A stretch of 10,592 nt of DNA from DATBGO01 sp050011895 (lineage in GTDB: Bacteria > Actinomycetota > Actinomycetes > Streptosporangiales > Streptosporangiaceae). The first letter of the stretch is position 1. Every line of letters begins with the position of its first letter. Of this stretch, positions 1 through 5,645 are shown piece by piece. The notes under the pieces were generated by a model. It searched no databases and was not told where the DNA came from. It saw nothing but the letters and a program-made list of their open reading frames with translations. The stretch is from NCBI GenBank assembly GCA_050011895.1, contig JBEKIF010000108.1:1-10592 (forward strand). Reading direction: 5' to 3'. A program made the position numbers and the translations under genes.

Positions 1-228
1 GTAGTTGCCGTCGCGGGGCACGGCGGTCGGCGCGTAGCCGCGCATGAACGGCGCCACGGCATGGAAACCCGCCTTGGCCAGCTCGGGCAGCAGATGCCGC
101 CAGGTACTGGCTGCGTCGGGGAAGCCGTGCAGGCACAGCGCCAGCGGGCCGGTTCCCGCCTCGAGCACCACGAACTCGACATCGTTCGCCTGCACCGTGC
201 GGCGCCGCACGGCATGATGTCCGGTCAT
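1..228 (-). CDS. alpha/beta hydrolase, N-terminal part (cut by window edge)
   Basis: The reverse strand reads 76 residues from an ATG at 228-226 to the window edge with no stop, so the gene continues outside. Residues 29-37 (LALCLHGFP) are the strand and oxyanion-hole HGFP motif of alpha/beta hydrolases. The following ASTWRHLLPELAKAGFHAVAP and RGY (63-65) match the usual course of epoxide-hydrolase or haloalkane-dehalogenase-like fold members. The catalytic nucleophile elbow and the Asp/His lie beyond the window, so the substrate cannot be inferred. The start is supported by a purine-rich GAGAGGGG just upstream on the minus strand. No signal peptide is seen, so a cytoplasmic enzyme is likely. 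No clear promoter was found in the upstream 500 bases. Confidence 0.85.
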   Translation of the reverse strand, partial: MTGHHAVRRRTVQANDVEFVVLEAGTGPLALCLHGFPDAASTWRHLLPELAKAGFHAVAPFMRGYAPTAVPRDGNY

Positions 229-740
229 AAACGCCCCTCTCTCTCGTGCTCGCGTCGCCCTGGCCAGGCTGCCGTTTCCATGCTCAGCGGCGGCACCTGC
301 GCCAGCGAAGCGCGACCGACCGCGAGGCGGCCGGTGGACTCGGGACTTGCATGGTCGTGACAGATCCTCGCCACTGTCCACAGCATGCGATGGCTGGGGG
401 TTCGGCACCACGCGCTGACCAAGAAGGATTGCGGATAAGAGCCATGACTCTGCTCCCGGCCGCGTTCGCGGGCCTCGGACTGCCCACCGAGCACAGAATG
501 CCCAGTTCGGAGCCCCTAGCACTGCCACCCCATCGAACGGGGACTGCCGATATCAGCAGAACGGTAAGGGAGCCAGCCCGTCGGACCCCTGAACGCTACG
601 GCAAACACCGCAACTCTTACCTCGGTCTCAATTAGATGACATGCATCGGCTGGTTGGCCGTCAGCGGCTAGGGGTTGCTGGTGCCTGTTCCGCTGGAAAC
701 CTCCTCCGCTCACACGCGTCACGATTGGCTGTGTAAGCAA
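229..740. other. gene-poor stretch, no convincing gene
   Basis: Open frames exist on both strands here, but none has a recognisable domain, a good ribosome site or convincing composition. The stretch lies between the divergent hydrolase start and the left part of an IS110 relic. Its right end (about 560-788) probably includes the non-coding left end of that IS110 element, but no element boundary could be fixed. Confidence 0.4.
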
Positions 741-749
741 TCCGCGTGC

Positions 750-767
750 GGGCGCGTGTGCGCGCCC
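750..767 (+). other. perfect hairpin upstream of IS110 transposase remnant
   Basis: GGGCGCG, a TGTG loop and CGCGCCC form a perfect 7-bp stem, 21 bases before the IS110 start codon. IS110-group elements are known to encode a structured bridge RNA in the non-coding end before the transposase. This hairpin lies in that end, but the full RNA fold was not derived, so it is listed only as a hairpin. Confidence 0.5.
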
Positions 768-788
768 GGGGAGCGTGAGGAGGTCCCG

Positions 789-1184
789 ATGCCCAACGTA
801 GGCGGGCTGGATACCCACCCGAAAAAATGACCTTCGACTATCTCGACACCGTGACCGGGGAGGTCAGCCGGGGCCAGATCGCCCCCGGCCGATAGGGAGC
901 ACCTGCGTGCCTGCCTGGCGCCGTTCGCCGGCGGTGACGACGTCGCGTTCGCGGTGGAGGGGTGCACCGGGTGGCGATATGTCGCCGAGGAACTGGCCGC
1001 GGCCGGGATCGCCGCGCATGTCGGGGAACCAGCCGCCACTGCCGCGGCTCGCGGCCGCAAGCGGCATGCCAAGACCGACAAGACCGACTCCCGGCATCTG
1101 AGAGTGCCGCTGGCCGAGGGCCGGCTGCCGGAGTGCTGGATCCCGCCAGCGCAGATCCTGGAGTACCGGGCGCTGCCCCGGCCG
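789..1184 (+). pseudogene. IS110-family transposase, N-terminal half, frameshifted
   Basis: A strong GAGGAGG (777-783) sits 5 bases before ATG 789, which opens MPNVGGLDTHPKK, the usual IS110 start. The frame is lost around the A-run at 822-827, where MTFDYLDTVTGEVSRGQIAP is read in another frame. It returns to the original frame at the C-run near 886-890. The reading then runs REHLRACLAPFAG, DDVAFAVEGCTGWRYVAEEL, RGRKRHAKTDKTDSRHLR, ECWIPPAQILEYRALPR. The Asp of GLDTH, the Glu of VEGCTGW and the Asp pair of KTDKTDSRHL correspond to the DEDD RuvC-like residues known for the family. It stops abruptly near 1184 at the junction with the peptidase pseudogene, so the Tnp20 catalytic-serine half is missing. 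The product cannot be functional. Confidence 0.85.
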
Positions 1185-1191
1185 TCAGCAG

Positions 1192-1597
1192 CGGTCCGTA
1201 TAGCATCCCCTGCAGCAGCCCAGTGCAGCCGCCGATCCCCTGATTGACCCGGCCGATCAGGCCCGCCCACAGCGGCGTGGCCGCGCTTGTCCCGCTGACC
1301 GCGGCGTTCTGCCGGACGAAGACCTGGTAGTTGTCGGCGTTCGCGCATACGTCGTGGCCCCCGGCCGGGGTTGTTCGGCGGGTTGGCCGACACCGGGTTG
1401 ATGCCCGCCCCGGACTGGAACGACGGGACCGGGAAGAAGGCGCTCACGCTTCCGCCTGACGCGCTCGTCGCCGCGCCGTTGTTCCAGACGACCTCGCTGG
1501 CCACCCTGCCGTTGCCGTCCGGCGGCTGCAGCACGGTTCCGCCGACGCCGGTGGCGTTCGGCGATGAGGGCGGGAAGTTAAACGTGGGCCAGCGGCC
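1192..1597 (-). pseudogene. S53 (sedolisin) peptidase pseudogene, C-terminal catalytic part
   Basis: On the minus strand from 1597 the reading is FNFPPSSPNATGVGGTVLQ, then SEVVWNNGAATSASGGSVSA and FFPVPSFQSGAGINPVS. This matches the sedolisin segment ahead of the active-site serine. The frame is broken around 1362-1380. A second frame gives DVCANADNYQVF, then AAVSGTSAATPLWAGLIGRV and NQGIGGCTGLLQGMLYG, with the GTSAATP motif that carries the catalytic Ser of S53 enzymes. The Glu/Asp part and the prodomain are absent. The 5' side ends at the ISAs1-type unit and the 3' side at the IS110 remnant. The family is normally a secreted acid peptidase. This copy is dead because of the frameshift and both truncations. 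The exact outer limits are approximate by a few codons. Confidence 0.82.
1588..1597. repeat. target-site duplication, left copy
   Basis: GCCAGCGGCC directly precedes the left terminal inverted repeat and is repeated exactly at 4911-4920, directly after the right terminal inverted repeat. A 10-bp duplication fits the 8-10 bp known for ISAs1-family transposition. The match extends one further base (C1598/C4921). Confidence 0.88.
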
Positions 1598-1618
1598 CAG
1601 GGACCCGGCAAAGTCGTG
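1598..1618 (+). repeat. ISAs1-type left terminal inverted repeat
   Basis: 21 bp, matching the reverse complement of 4890-4910 at 19 of 21 positions. The mismatches are at the first base and at base 6. Confidence 0.88.
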
Positions 1619-1635
1619 TAGGGATCGCGCGTATC

Positions 1636-1699
1636 TGGCCACTCGCCGGTATATCTGGCCACTGCTTGGCCAGTCTTCGGGTAGTTGGCCACTCGCACC
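1636..1699 (+). repeat. left inner repeat cluster (four TGGCCA boxes)
   Basis: TGGCCA occurs at 1636, 1656, 1667 and 1686. The block 1662-1699 aligns without gaps to the reverse complement of 4251-4288 over 38 bp, with 30 identical. In both blocks the two boxes are 19 bases apart. Multiple short repeats at element ends are typical of transposase-binding ends, for example in IS21-family elements. Which transposase used these ends is not known from the sequence. Confidence 0.75.
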
Positions 1700-1751
1700 G
1701 ATCGCGCTGATCAGCCTGGGTGCCGTGCGTTGACCCTGCGTTTCCCGGTGC

Positions 1752-1778
1752 CGCAACGGTACGGCGGCTGCCGTTGCG
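1752..1778. repeat. 8-bp inverted repeat in the leader region before the GntR gene
   Basis: CGCAACGG (1752-1759) and CCGTTGCG (1771-1778) are perfectly complementary with an 11-base spacer. They lie about 75 bases upstream of the GntR promoter. They could be a second operator or a small hairpin; nothing else supports a role. Confidence 0.4.
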
Positions 1779-1829
1779 TGTCGAGGCTGCTACTTCGGCC
1801 GGGCCCTGTTTCCGGGTCTGCGCGAGTGC

Positions 1830-1858
1830 TTGCGCCGGGCGGCCACGACGGATACCCT
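1830..1858 (+). promoter_or_regulatory. promoter of the GntR-ABC operon
   Basis: TTGCGC (1830-1835) and TACCCT (1853-1858) are separated by 17 bases, which fits a vegetative actinobacterial promoter. Transcription would start near 1865, inside the palindromic operator and about 26 bases before the preferred start codon. Confidence 0.55.
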
Positions 1859-1862
1859 CTTT

Positions 1863-1878
1863 CACTAACCGATTAGTG
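1863..1878. promoter_or_regulatory. palindromic operator for the GntR/YtrA regulator
   Basis: CACTAA, CCGA spacer, TTAGTG: perfect 6-bp arms. It overlaps the predicted transcription start and sits 12 bases before GTG 1891. YtrA-type GntR repressors are known to bind such dyads in their own promoter, so autorepression of the whole operon is the likely mode. Confidence 0.65.
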
Positions 1879-1890
1879 GAACAGGTGATC

Positions 1891-2283
1891 GTGATCGAGT
1901 TCCAGCTCGACACCGCCTCGGGTGTCGCCACCTACCTCCAGCTGGCCCAGCAGGTCCGCGATGCCCTGCGGCTGGGCCTGCTGGAGCCGGGCGACCGGCT
2001 GCCGACCGCGCAGCAGGTAGTCGCCAAGCTGGCGATCAACCCGAACACGGTGCTCAAGGCCTACCGCGACCTGGAGCGGGAGGGCCTGGTGCGGGGCCGA
2101 CCGGGCATGGGGACGTTCGTCATCCGGACGCTGCCCGGCACCGACCCCGCCGCGCAGCGACGGTTCCTCGCCGCCATGACCGACCTGCTGCGCTCGGCGC
2201 GGCTGGAGGGCCTGAGACCTGACGACATCGAGTCGATCTACCGGACCGCGGTCCGCAACTGCTTTACGGAGGGAGTGGCGTGA
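1891..2283 (+). CDS. GntR-family (YtrA subfamily) transcriptional regulator
   Basis: 130 residues from GTG 1891. Residues 14-78 form the GntR winged helix-turn-helix: TYLQLAQQVRDALRLGLLEP, then GDRLPTAQQVVAKLAINPNT and VLKAYRDLEREGLVRGRPGM. The tail (86-130) is too short for a FadR- or UTRA-type ligand domain. The total length and short helical C-terminus are those of YtrA-type regulators, which usually control a following ABC transporter. GTG 1891 is preferred: AGG at 1883-1885 is well spaced, while the in-frame GTG at 1885 is a second option and earlier starts would fall in or above the operator. The frame is open back to 1720 but has no promoter there. The stop overlaps the ATPase start by 4 bases (GTGA). 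Expected role: repressor relieved by envelope stress or antibiotic, as known for the subfamily; the inducer is unknown. Confidence 0.9.
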   Translation: MIEFQLDTASGVATYLQLAQQVRDALRLGLLEPGDRLPTAQQVVAKLAINPNTVLKAYRDLEREGLVRGRPGMGTFVIRTLPGTDPAAQRRFLAAMTDLLRSARLEGLRPDDIESIYRTAVRNCFTEGVA

Positions 2284-3176
2284 ACACTGTCATCGAGGCC
2301 AGCGGCCTGGGCAAGCGCTACGGGCGGCGGTGGGCGCTCGCCGACTGCACCCTGGCGGTCCCCGCCGGGCGGGTGACCGGGCTGGTCGGGCCGAACGGAG
2401 CGGGCAAGTCCACCCTGCTGCAGCTGGCCGCCGGGCTGCTCGAACCGGACTCGGGAGGGATCAGGGTCCTGGGCGAGCCTCCCGCCCGCACCCCGGCGCA
2501 GCTCGGCCGGGTCGGTTTCCTCGCCCAGGACGCGCCGGTCTACGCGGGGCTTTCCGTCGCCGGCCACCTGCGCATGGGCGCGTGGCTCAACCATGGCTGG
2601 GACACCGAGTTCGCCAAGCGCCGCATCAGCGACCTTGGCCTTGACCTCCGGCAGCGGGCCGGGTCGCTGTCCTGCGGCCAGCGCGCCCAGCTCGCCCTCA
2701 CCCTGGCGACCGCCAAGCGGCCCGAGCTGCTGCTGCTGGATGAGCCGGTCGCGAGCCTGGACCCCCTCGCCCGGCGGGAATTCCTGCGGGACCTCATGGA
2801 GACCGTCGCCGAGCAGCAGGTCAGCGTCGTGCTGTCCTCGCACCTGATCGCCGACATCGAGCGGGTCTGCGATTACCTCATCGTCCTCACTGCCTCCCGG
2901 GTGCGGCTGGCCGGGGAAACCGAGGCGCTGCTGGCCACGCACCACCGGCTGTCCGGTCCCCGCCGTGACCCCCGCACGCTCCCGGCGAGCTGGGAGGTCA
3001 TCGAGGAAAGCCACGCCGGCAAGCAGAGCACGCTGCTGGTCCGCACCTCCGAGCCGGTCCTCGACCCGGCCTGGACCGTCCGGCCGGTCAGCCTGGAGGA
3101 CCTGGTCCTCGCCTACATGAGCCAGCCGGGCAACGCCGCGCGCGCCGACCTGGCCGGATTGGAGATCGCATCATGA
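2280..3176 (+). CDS. ABC transporter ATP-binding protein
   Basis: 298 residues, GTG start overlapping the regulator stop (GTGA), with GGAGGGAG just upstream. Walker A is GPNGAGKST (37-45), the Q-loop Gln is in FLAQD (83), Walker B is ELLLLDEP (149-156), the D-loop is SLD (159-161) and the switch His is in SSHLI (188). The signature reads LSCGQ (130-134) instead of LSGGQ, with Cys in place of Gly. It is otherwise intact and should hydrolyse ATP to power the adjacent permease. The C-terminal 90 residues are the variable extension of drug/bacitracin-type exporter ATPases and end in the typical LEDLVLAYM. Its stop overlaps the permease ATG by 4 bases (ATGA), so both subunits are translationally coupled. 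The exported substrate cannot be read from sequence. Confidence 0.93.
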   Translation: MNTVIEASGLGKRYGRRWALADCTLAVPAGRVTGLVGPNGAGKSTLLQLAAGLLEPDSGGIRVLGEPPARTPAQLGRVGFLAQDAPVYAGLSVAGHLRMGAWLNHGWDTEFAKRRISDLGLDLRQRAGSLSCGQRAQLALTLATAKRPELLLLDEPVASLDPLARREFLRDLMETVAEQQVSVVLSSHLIADIERVCDYLIVLTASRVRLAGETEALLATHHRLSGPRRDPRTLPASWEVIEESHAGKQSTLLVRTSEPVLDPAWTVRPVSLEDLVLAYMSQPGNAARADLAGLEIAS

Positions 3177-4234
3177 TCCGCTTCGCCTGGACCCGGTTCC
3201 GCACCCAGGCCGCGGTGGGCGCCGGCGTGCTGGCCATCGCCGCCATCGCCCTGCTGGTGACCAGGATCCAGCTCACCCACGCCTACGACGCCGCCGCCGC
3301 CGCCTGCAAGCAGCACGGCAACTGCGCGGGCCTGTTTAACGCCTTCCTCAACCAGGGCTACTTCACGGCGGGCAAGCTACTGGAGGCCGCCGGCCTTGCC
3401 GTCCCTGGCCTGATCGGGATGTTCTGGGGGGCGCCGCTGGTCGCCCGCGAGCTTGAGACCGGCACCTTCCGCCTGGCGTGGACCCAGGGCGTCACCCGGA
3501 CCCGCTGGCTGGCCGCCAAGCTCGCCATCGCCGGCGCGGCCGCCATCGCCGCCGGCGAGCTGTTCACCCTCATGGTGAACTGGTGGTCCGGCCCCATCCA
3601 CAAGGCGAACGCGGGTTATACCGCGTTCACGTCCGGCAGCTTCCATTCAGGCGTCGCGCCGGCCGGGTACGCGGCGTTCGCGTTCGCCCTCGGGGTCACC
3701 GCCGGGCTCCTCATCCGCCGCACCCTGCCCGCGATGGCCGTCACCCTCGCCGTCTTCGCCGCCGTCATCATCGCCTTCCCCCTCTGGGTGCGGCCCCACC
3801 TCATCCCGCCCGCCCGGACCACCTCGGCGCTCAGCCTGGCATCGGTCGCCGTGACGGGAGGCACCAGCGACGGGCACCTGATCCTGACAACGAACACGGC
3901 GACGGGGCGACCCGGCGCCTGGGTCATCTCCAGCCAGGTCACCACCCCGGACGGCCGCGCCGCCTCCGGCGAGCCAGCCGGGCCCTGCGGCATCTCATCG
4001 GCCCAGGCATGCAACGACTACATCGAGAGCCTCCACTTCCGGCAGACGGTGACCTACCAGCCCGCGAGCCGCTACTGGGCCTTCCAGTGGATCGAGACCG
4101 CGATCTACCTCACCCTCGCCCTCGCCCTCGCCGGGTTCAGCTTCAGGTGGATCAACCGCAACCGCTCCACGGAACTAAACATCCGGCGCCCCCGCACCCG
4201 CCAGCCGGCCCCGGCACTCCAAAGCTCTCCGTGA
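3173..4234 (+). CDS. ABC-2-type transporter permease
   Basis: 353 residues. Six hydrophobic segments are visible: about 13-31, 72-92, 113-136, 164-182, 186-207 and 307-325. The N-terminus MIRFAWTRFRTQ is the usual cytosolic start of this exporter class. LVARELETGTFRLAWTQGVTRTRW (89-112) is the cytosolic coupling-helix region between segments 2 and 3 typical of ABC-2 permeases. A loop of about 100 residues between segments 5 and 6 should face outside and contains Cys272 and Cys280. A shorter outside loop after segment 1 holds Cys45 and Cys51. Both pairs could form disulfides. With the ATPase it should make a dimeric exporter. It ends only 16 bases before the right inner inverted repeat, so the operon fills the cassette exactly. 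Confidence 0.88.
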   Translation: MIRFAWTRFRTQAAVGAGVLAIAAIALLVTRIQLTHAYDAAAAACKQHGNCAGLFNAFLNQGYFTAGKLLEAAGLAVPGLIGMFWGAPLVARELETGTFRLAWTQGVTRTRWLAAKLAIAGAAAIAAGELFTLMVNWWSGPIHKANAGYTAFTSGSFHSGVAPAGYAAFAFALGVTAGLLIRRTLPAMAVTLAVFAAVIIAFPLWVRPHLIPPARTTSALSLASVAVTGGTSDGHLILTTNTATGRPGAWVISSQVTTPDGRAASGEPAGPCGISSAQACNDYIESLHFRQTVTYQPASRYWAFQWIETAIYLTLALALAGFSFRWINRNRSTELNIRRPRTRQPAPALQSSP

Positions 4235-4250
4235 CCCCACACGATCCCGT

Positions 4251-4288
4251 GGTGCCCGTGGCCAACTAGCCGAATTCTGGCCAACTAC
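4251..4288 (-). repeat. right inner inverted repeat (two TGGCCA boxes)
   Basis: The reverse complement aligns without gaps to 1662-1699 at 30 of 38 positions. TGGCCA boxes at 4259 and 4278 are 19 bases apart, as on the left. The outer edge at 4288 coincides with the point where the ISAs1 transposase reading frame ends in a TAG supplied by the repeat, which marks a junction. Confidence 0.78.
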
Positions 4289-4752
4289 TTCTCGTCCACG
4301 GCGACCTGGCCGAGCACCGCGCCGATGCCGTGCGCCAGCGCCGCGACCAGGTGCGGGGCCTTCCTGCCCTTGCTCTTCGCCCCGCGGACGGTCTTGGCGT
4401 CGATCGCGATCACCAGCCGGCCGCCGGCCCGCACCGCCCTCGTCCACAGCCAGGCACCGAGAACCCCGTCGAGCACATCAGCGCTGACCAGGGCGAACGC
4501 GCGCCGGAAGGTGGACTCCTCCGCCGGGCCGCGCGCCGCGCCAAGCCCGGCCAGCACCTCCGACCCGGCATCGGCGGCCCACTGCCCGATCGCGGCGAAC
4601 GACCGCGACCCCGCGATCACCGCCGAGATCCCCACGGCCAGCAGCCCCGCCAGCGCGTGCCGGCGACCGCGTCTCTTCCGGGGATCCGGGACCTGAGCAA
4701 GGAGATCGAGCAGATACTGGCTGCGGGCAGCACGAATAGGCGAAGATGTCAT
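4285..4752 (-). pseudogene. ISAs1-family transposase, N-terminal part (truncated)
   Basis: 155 residues from ATG 4752-4750 (MTSSPIRAARSQYLLDLLAQ). It contains the ISAs1 hallmarks VPDPRKRRGRRHALAGLLAV, SRSFAAIGQWAADAG, EESTFRRAFALVSADVLDG, LVIAIDAKTVRGAKSKG and APHLVAALAHGIGAVLGQ. The N-terminal H-repeat-associated region and the first catalytic Asp (in IAIDAKT) are present. The family continues after VDEK for roughly another 200 residues with the second Asp and the Glu. Here VDEK is followed at once by TAG inside the inner repeat. An upstream in-frame ATG at 4854 would add 34 residues with no family match. The truncated product cannot transpose alone, though it might bind element ends. Confidence 0.88.
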
Positions 4753-4889
4753 CGGCGGGCGGGCGTCCCTCACGGCAGAAGATGGTGAGCGTAGGAACTT
4801 CCATCGTTCCGCCCGGACCCTGTCCGCCGCCCGCGGACACGCCGGGCACATCAACCGCCGTTACGACACCGCAGGTCACAACCTCAGTT

Positions 4890-4910
4890 CACGACTTTGC
4901 CGGGACCCTA
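4890..4910 (-). repeat. ISAs1-type right terminal inverted repeat
   Basis: Its reverse complement matches 1598-1618 at 19 of 21 positions. It lies 137 bases upstream of the transposase start, on the transposase-proximal side of the unit. Confidence 0.88.
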
Positions 4911-4920
4911 GCCAGCGGCC
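4911..4920. repeat. target-site duplication, right copy
   Basis: GCCAGCGGCC, identical to 1588-1597. It ends one base before the -35 box of the next promoter, so the unit landed immediately upstream of a promoter. Confidence 0.88.
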
Positions 4921-4921
4921 C

Positions 4922-4950
4922 TTGACTGTAAATTGTGACCGAAGTAACGT
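4922..4950 (+). promoter_or_regulatory. promoter of the secreted-protein operon
   Basis: TTGACT (4922-4927), 17-base spacer, TAACGT (4945-4950). This is a near-consensus vegetative promoter, with a start expected near 4957 and a leader of 30-40 bases. Confidence 0.7.
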
Positions 4951-4955
4951 GTTAC
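4944..4955. promoter_or_regulatory. palindrome over the -10 (possible operator)
   Basis: GTAAC, GT, GTTAC: perfect 5-bp arms covering the -10 box and reaching the expected start site. A repressor bound here would block the promoter. No cognate regulator gene is adjacent. Confidence 0.5.
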
Positions 4956-4995
4956 CAACAATGAGTGACTGCGTTTCACGGGTACGGTGAAGGAA

Positions 4996-5640
4996 ATGAA
5001 CAAGAACTCCTTCAGATATCGGCACGTCGGCCGTTCGATCCGGATCCTAGGTGCAGTAGTTAGCACTCTCACGCTCGTGACGTTAGTAGATAGCAGTGCG
5101 GTCGGCGCGTCTGTTACCGCGCACGCACCAGCCATCGCGTCGGCCTCGACGGGTGTCGCCAAGGTAGCCGTTGCCGATACCACGATGCATATTGCAGGAT
5201 TCGATGCGGCCGTAGCACGCGCGCACGGCTTTAGTATAATCATGCGCAACGGCGTTCAGGTGTCCGTCCCATCGGCACATCTTGCCAGTGGCCCAGACAA
5301 CACGGTAGGTGGGAACTGCGGAAAGTCCTGGATATATCTCACTGGCACCCATCTGGAGTTCCATTATTACACAGGGTTCAGTGTAAACACCCCAGCGGTG
5401 GAATACGGCTGGCACGTATCGATAGTCGGGCCGAATTCGTACGATAACAACCGGACGTGGGGAGGTGGCTTGGCTTTCAGGACGACCTGGCGTGCACCTG
5501 GGAGCGGGGACTACAACGTTACCGTTGATGACTCCGGATACTACGATGGGAAGGTCATCCCGTCCGGGAGCTGGGCCCTGCTCGATAACGGGGGGTACTG
5601 CACCTCCGGCGGTCCATCTAGCAGAACATACGTGCCGTAG
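4996..5640 (+). CDS. secreted protein of unknown family
   Basis: 214 residues from ATG 4996. GTG 4987 in frame would add three; neither has an ideal ribosome site, because GAAGGA lies almost against the ATG. Residues 1-38 are a signal peptide: basic RYRHVGRSIR, hydrophobic ILGAVVSTLTLVTLV, likely cleavage after AVGA (38). An Ala/Thr/Ser-rich stretch follows, then from about 105 a compact Tyr/Trp/Gly-rich domain that looks all-beta: GNCGKSWIYLTG, LEFHYYTGFSV, WGGGLAFRTTW, SGYYDGKVIPSGSWALLDNG. Cys108 and Cys202 at its two ends probably form a disulfide. It uses A/T-ending codons far more than its neighbours and has a TTA leucine codon at 5083-5085. I do not recognise the family. It is probably exported; activity is unknown. 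The next gene starts 5 bases after its stop. Confidence 0.82.
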   Translation: MNKNSFRYRHVGRSIRILGAVVSTLTLVTLVDSSAVGASVTAHAPAIASASTGVAKVAVADTTMHIAGFDAAVARAHGFSIIMRNGVQVSVPSAHLASGPDNTVGGNCGKSWIYLTGTHLEFHYYTGFSVNTPAVEYGWHVSIVGPNSYDNNRTWGGGLAFRTTWRAPGSGDYNVTVDDSGYYDGKVIPSGSWALLDNGGYCTSGGPSSRTYVP

Positions 5641-5645
5641 ACCCA

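Larger units (their letters stand above)
1598..4910. mobile_element. ISAs1-type transposable unit carrying a GntR-ABC exporter operon
   Basis: The unit is 3313 bp. Its ends are inverted copies of one 21-bp sequence: 1598-1618 on plus and 4890-4910 on minus share AGGG, one mismatch, then CCCGGCAAAGTCGTG (19/21 identical). A perfect 10-bp direct repeat flanks it. The only transposase sequence is the N-terminal ISAs1 part next to the right end. The C-terminal part that should reach the left end is replaced by the exporter operon and its inner inverted repeats. The unit is therefore probably non-autonomous but has ends that a full ISAs1 relative could recognise in trans. Ends and duplication are seen directly; the history (cargo gained before or after transposition) is inference. 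Confidence 0.82.

Noticed and set aside
246..635. 129-codon plus-strand open frame in the left intergenic stretch
   Set aside because: No ribosome site, domain or plausible composition; typical GC-rich chance frame.
719..1756. 345-codon minus-strand open frame
   Set aside because: Only its middle part is S53 peptidase sequence. The rest reads through the antisense of the IS110 relic and the ISAs1 end, so it is not one gene.
2238..3014. 258-codon minus-strand open frame
   Set aside because: Exact antisense of the ABC ATPase, low-complexity composition.
3478..4269. 263-codon plus-strand open frame
   Set aside because: Overlaps the permease in another frame and is an Arg/His/Pro-rich shadow.
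4996..5640. lactococcin-972-like bacteriocin
   Set aside because: The secreted Tyr/Trp/Gly-rich domain suggested it, but the length and Cys pattern do not fit that family.
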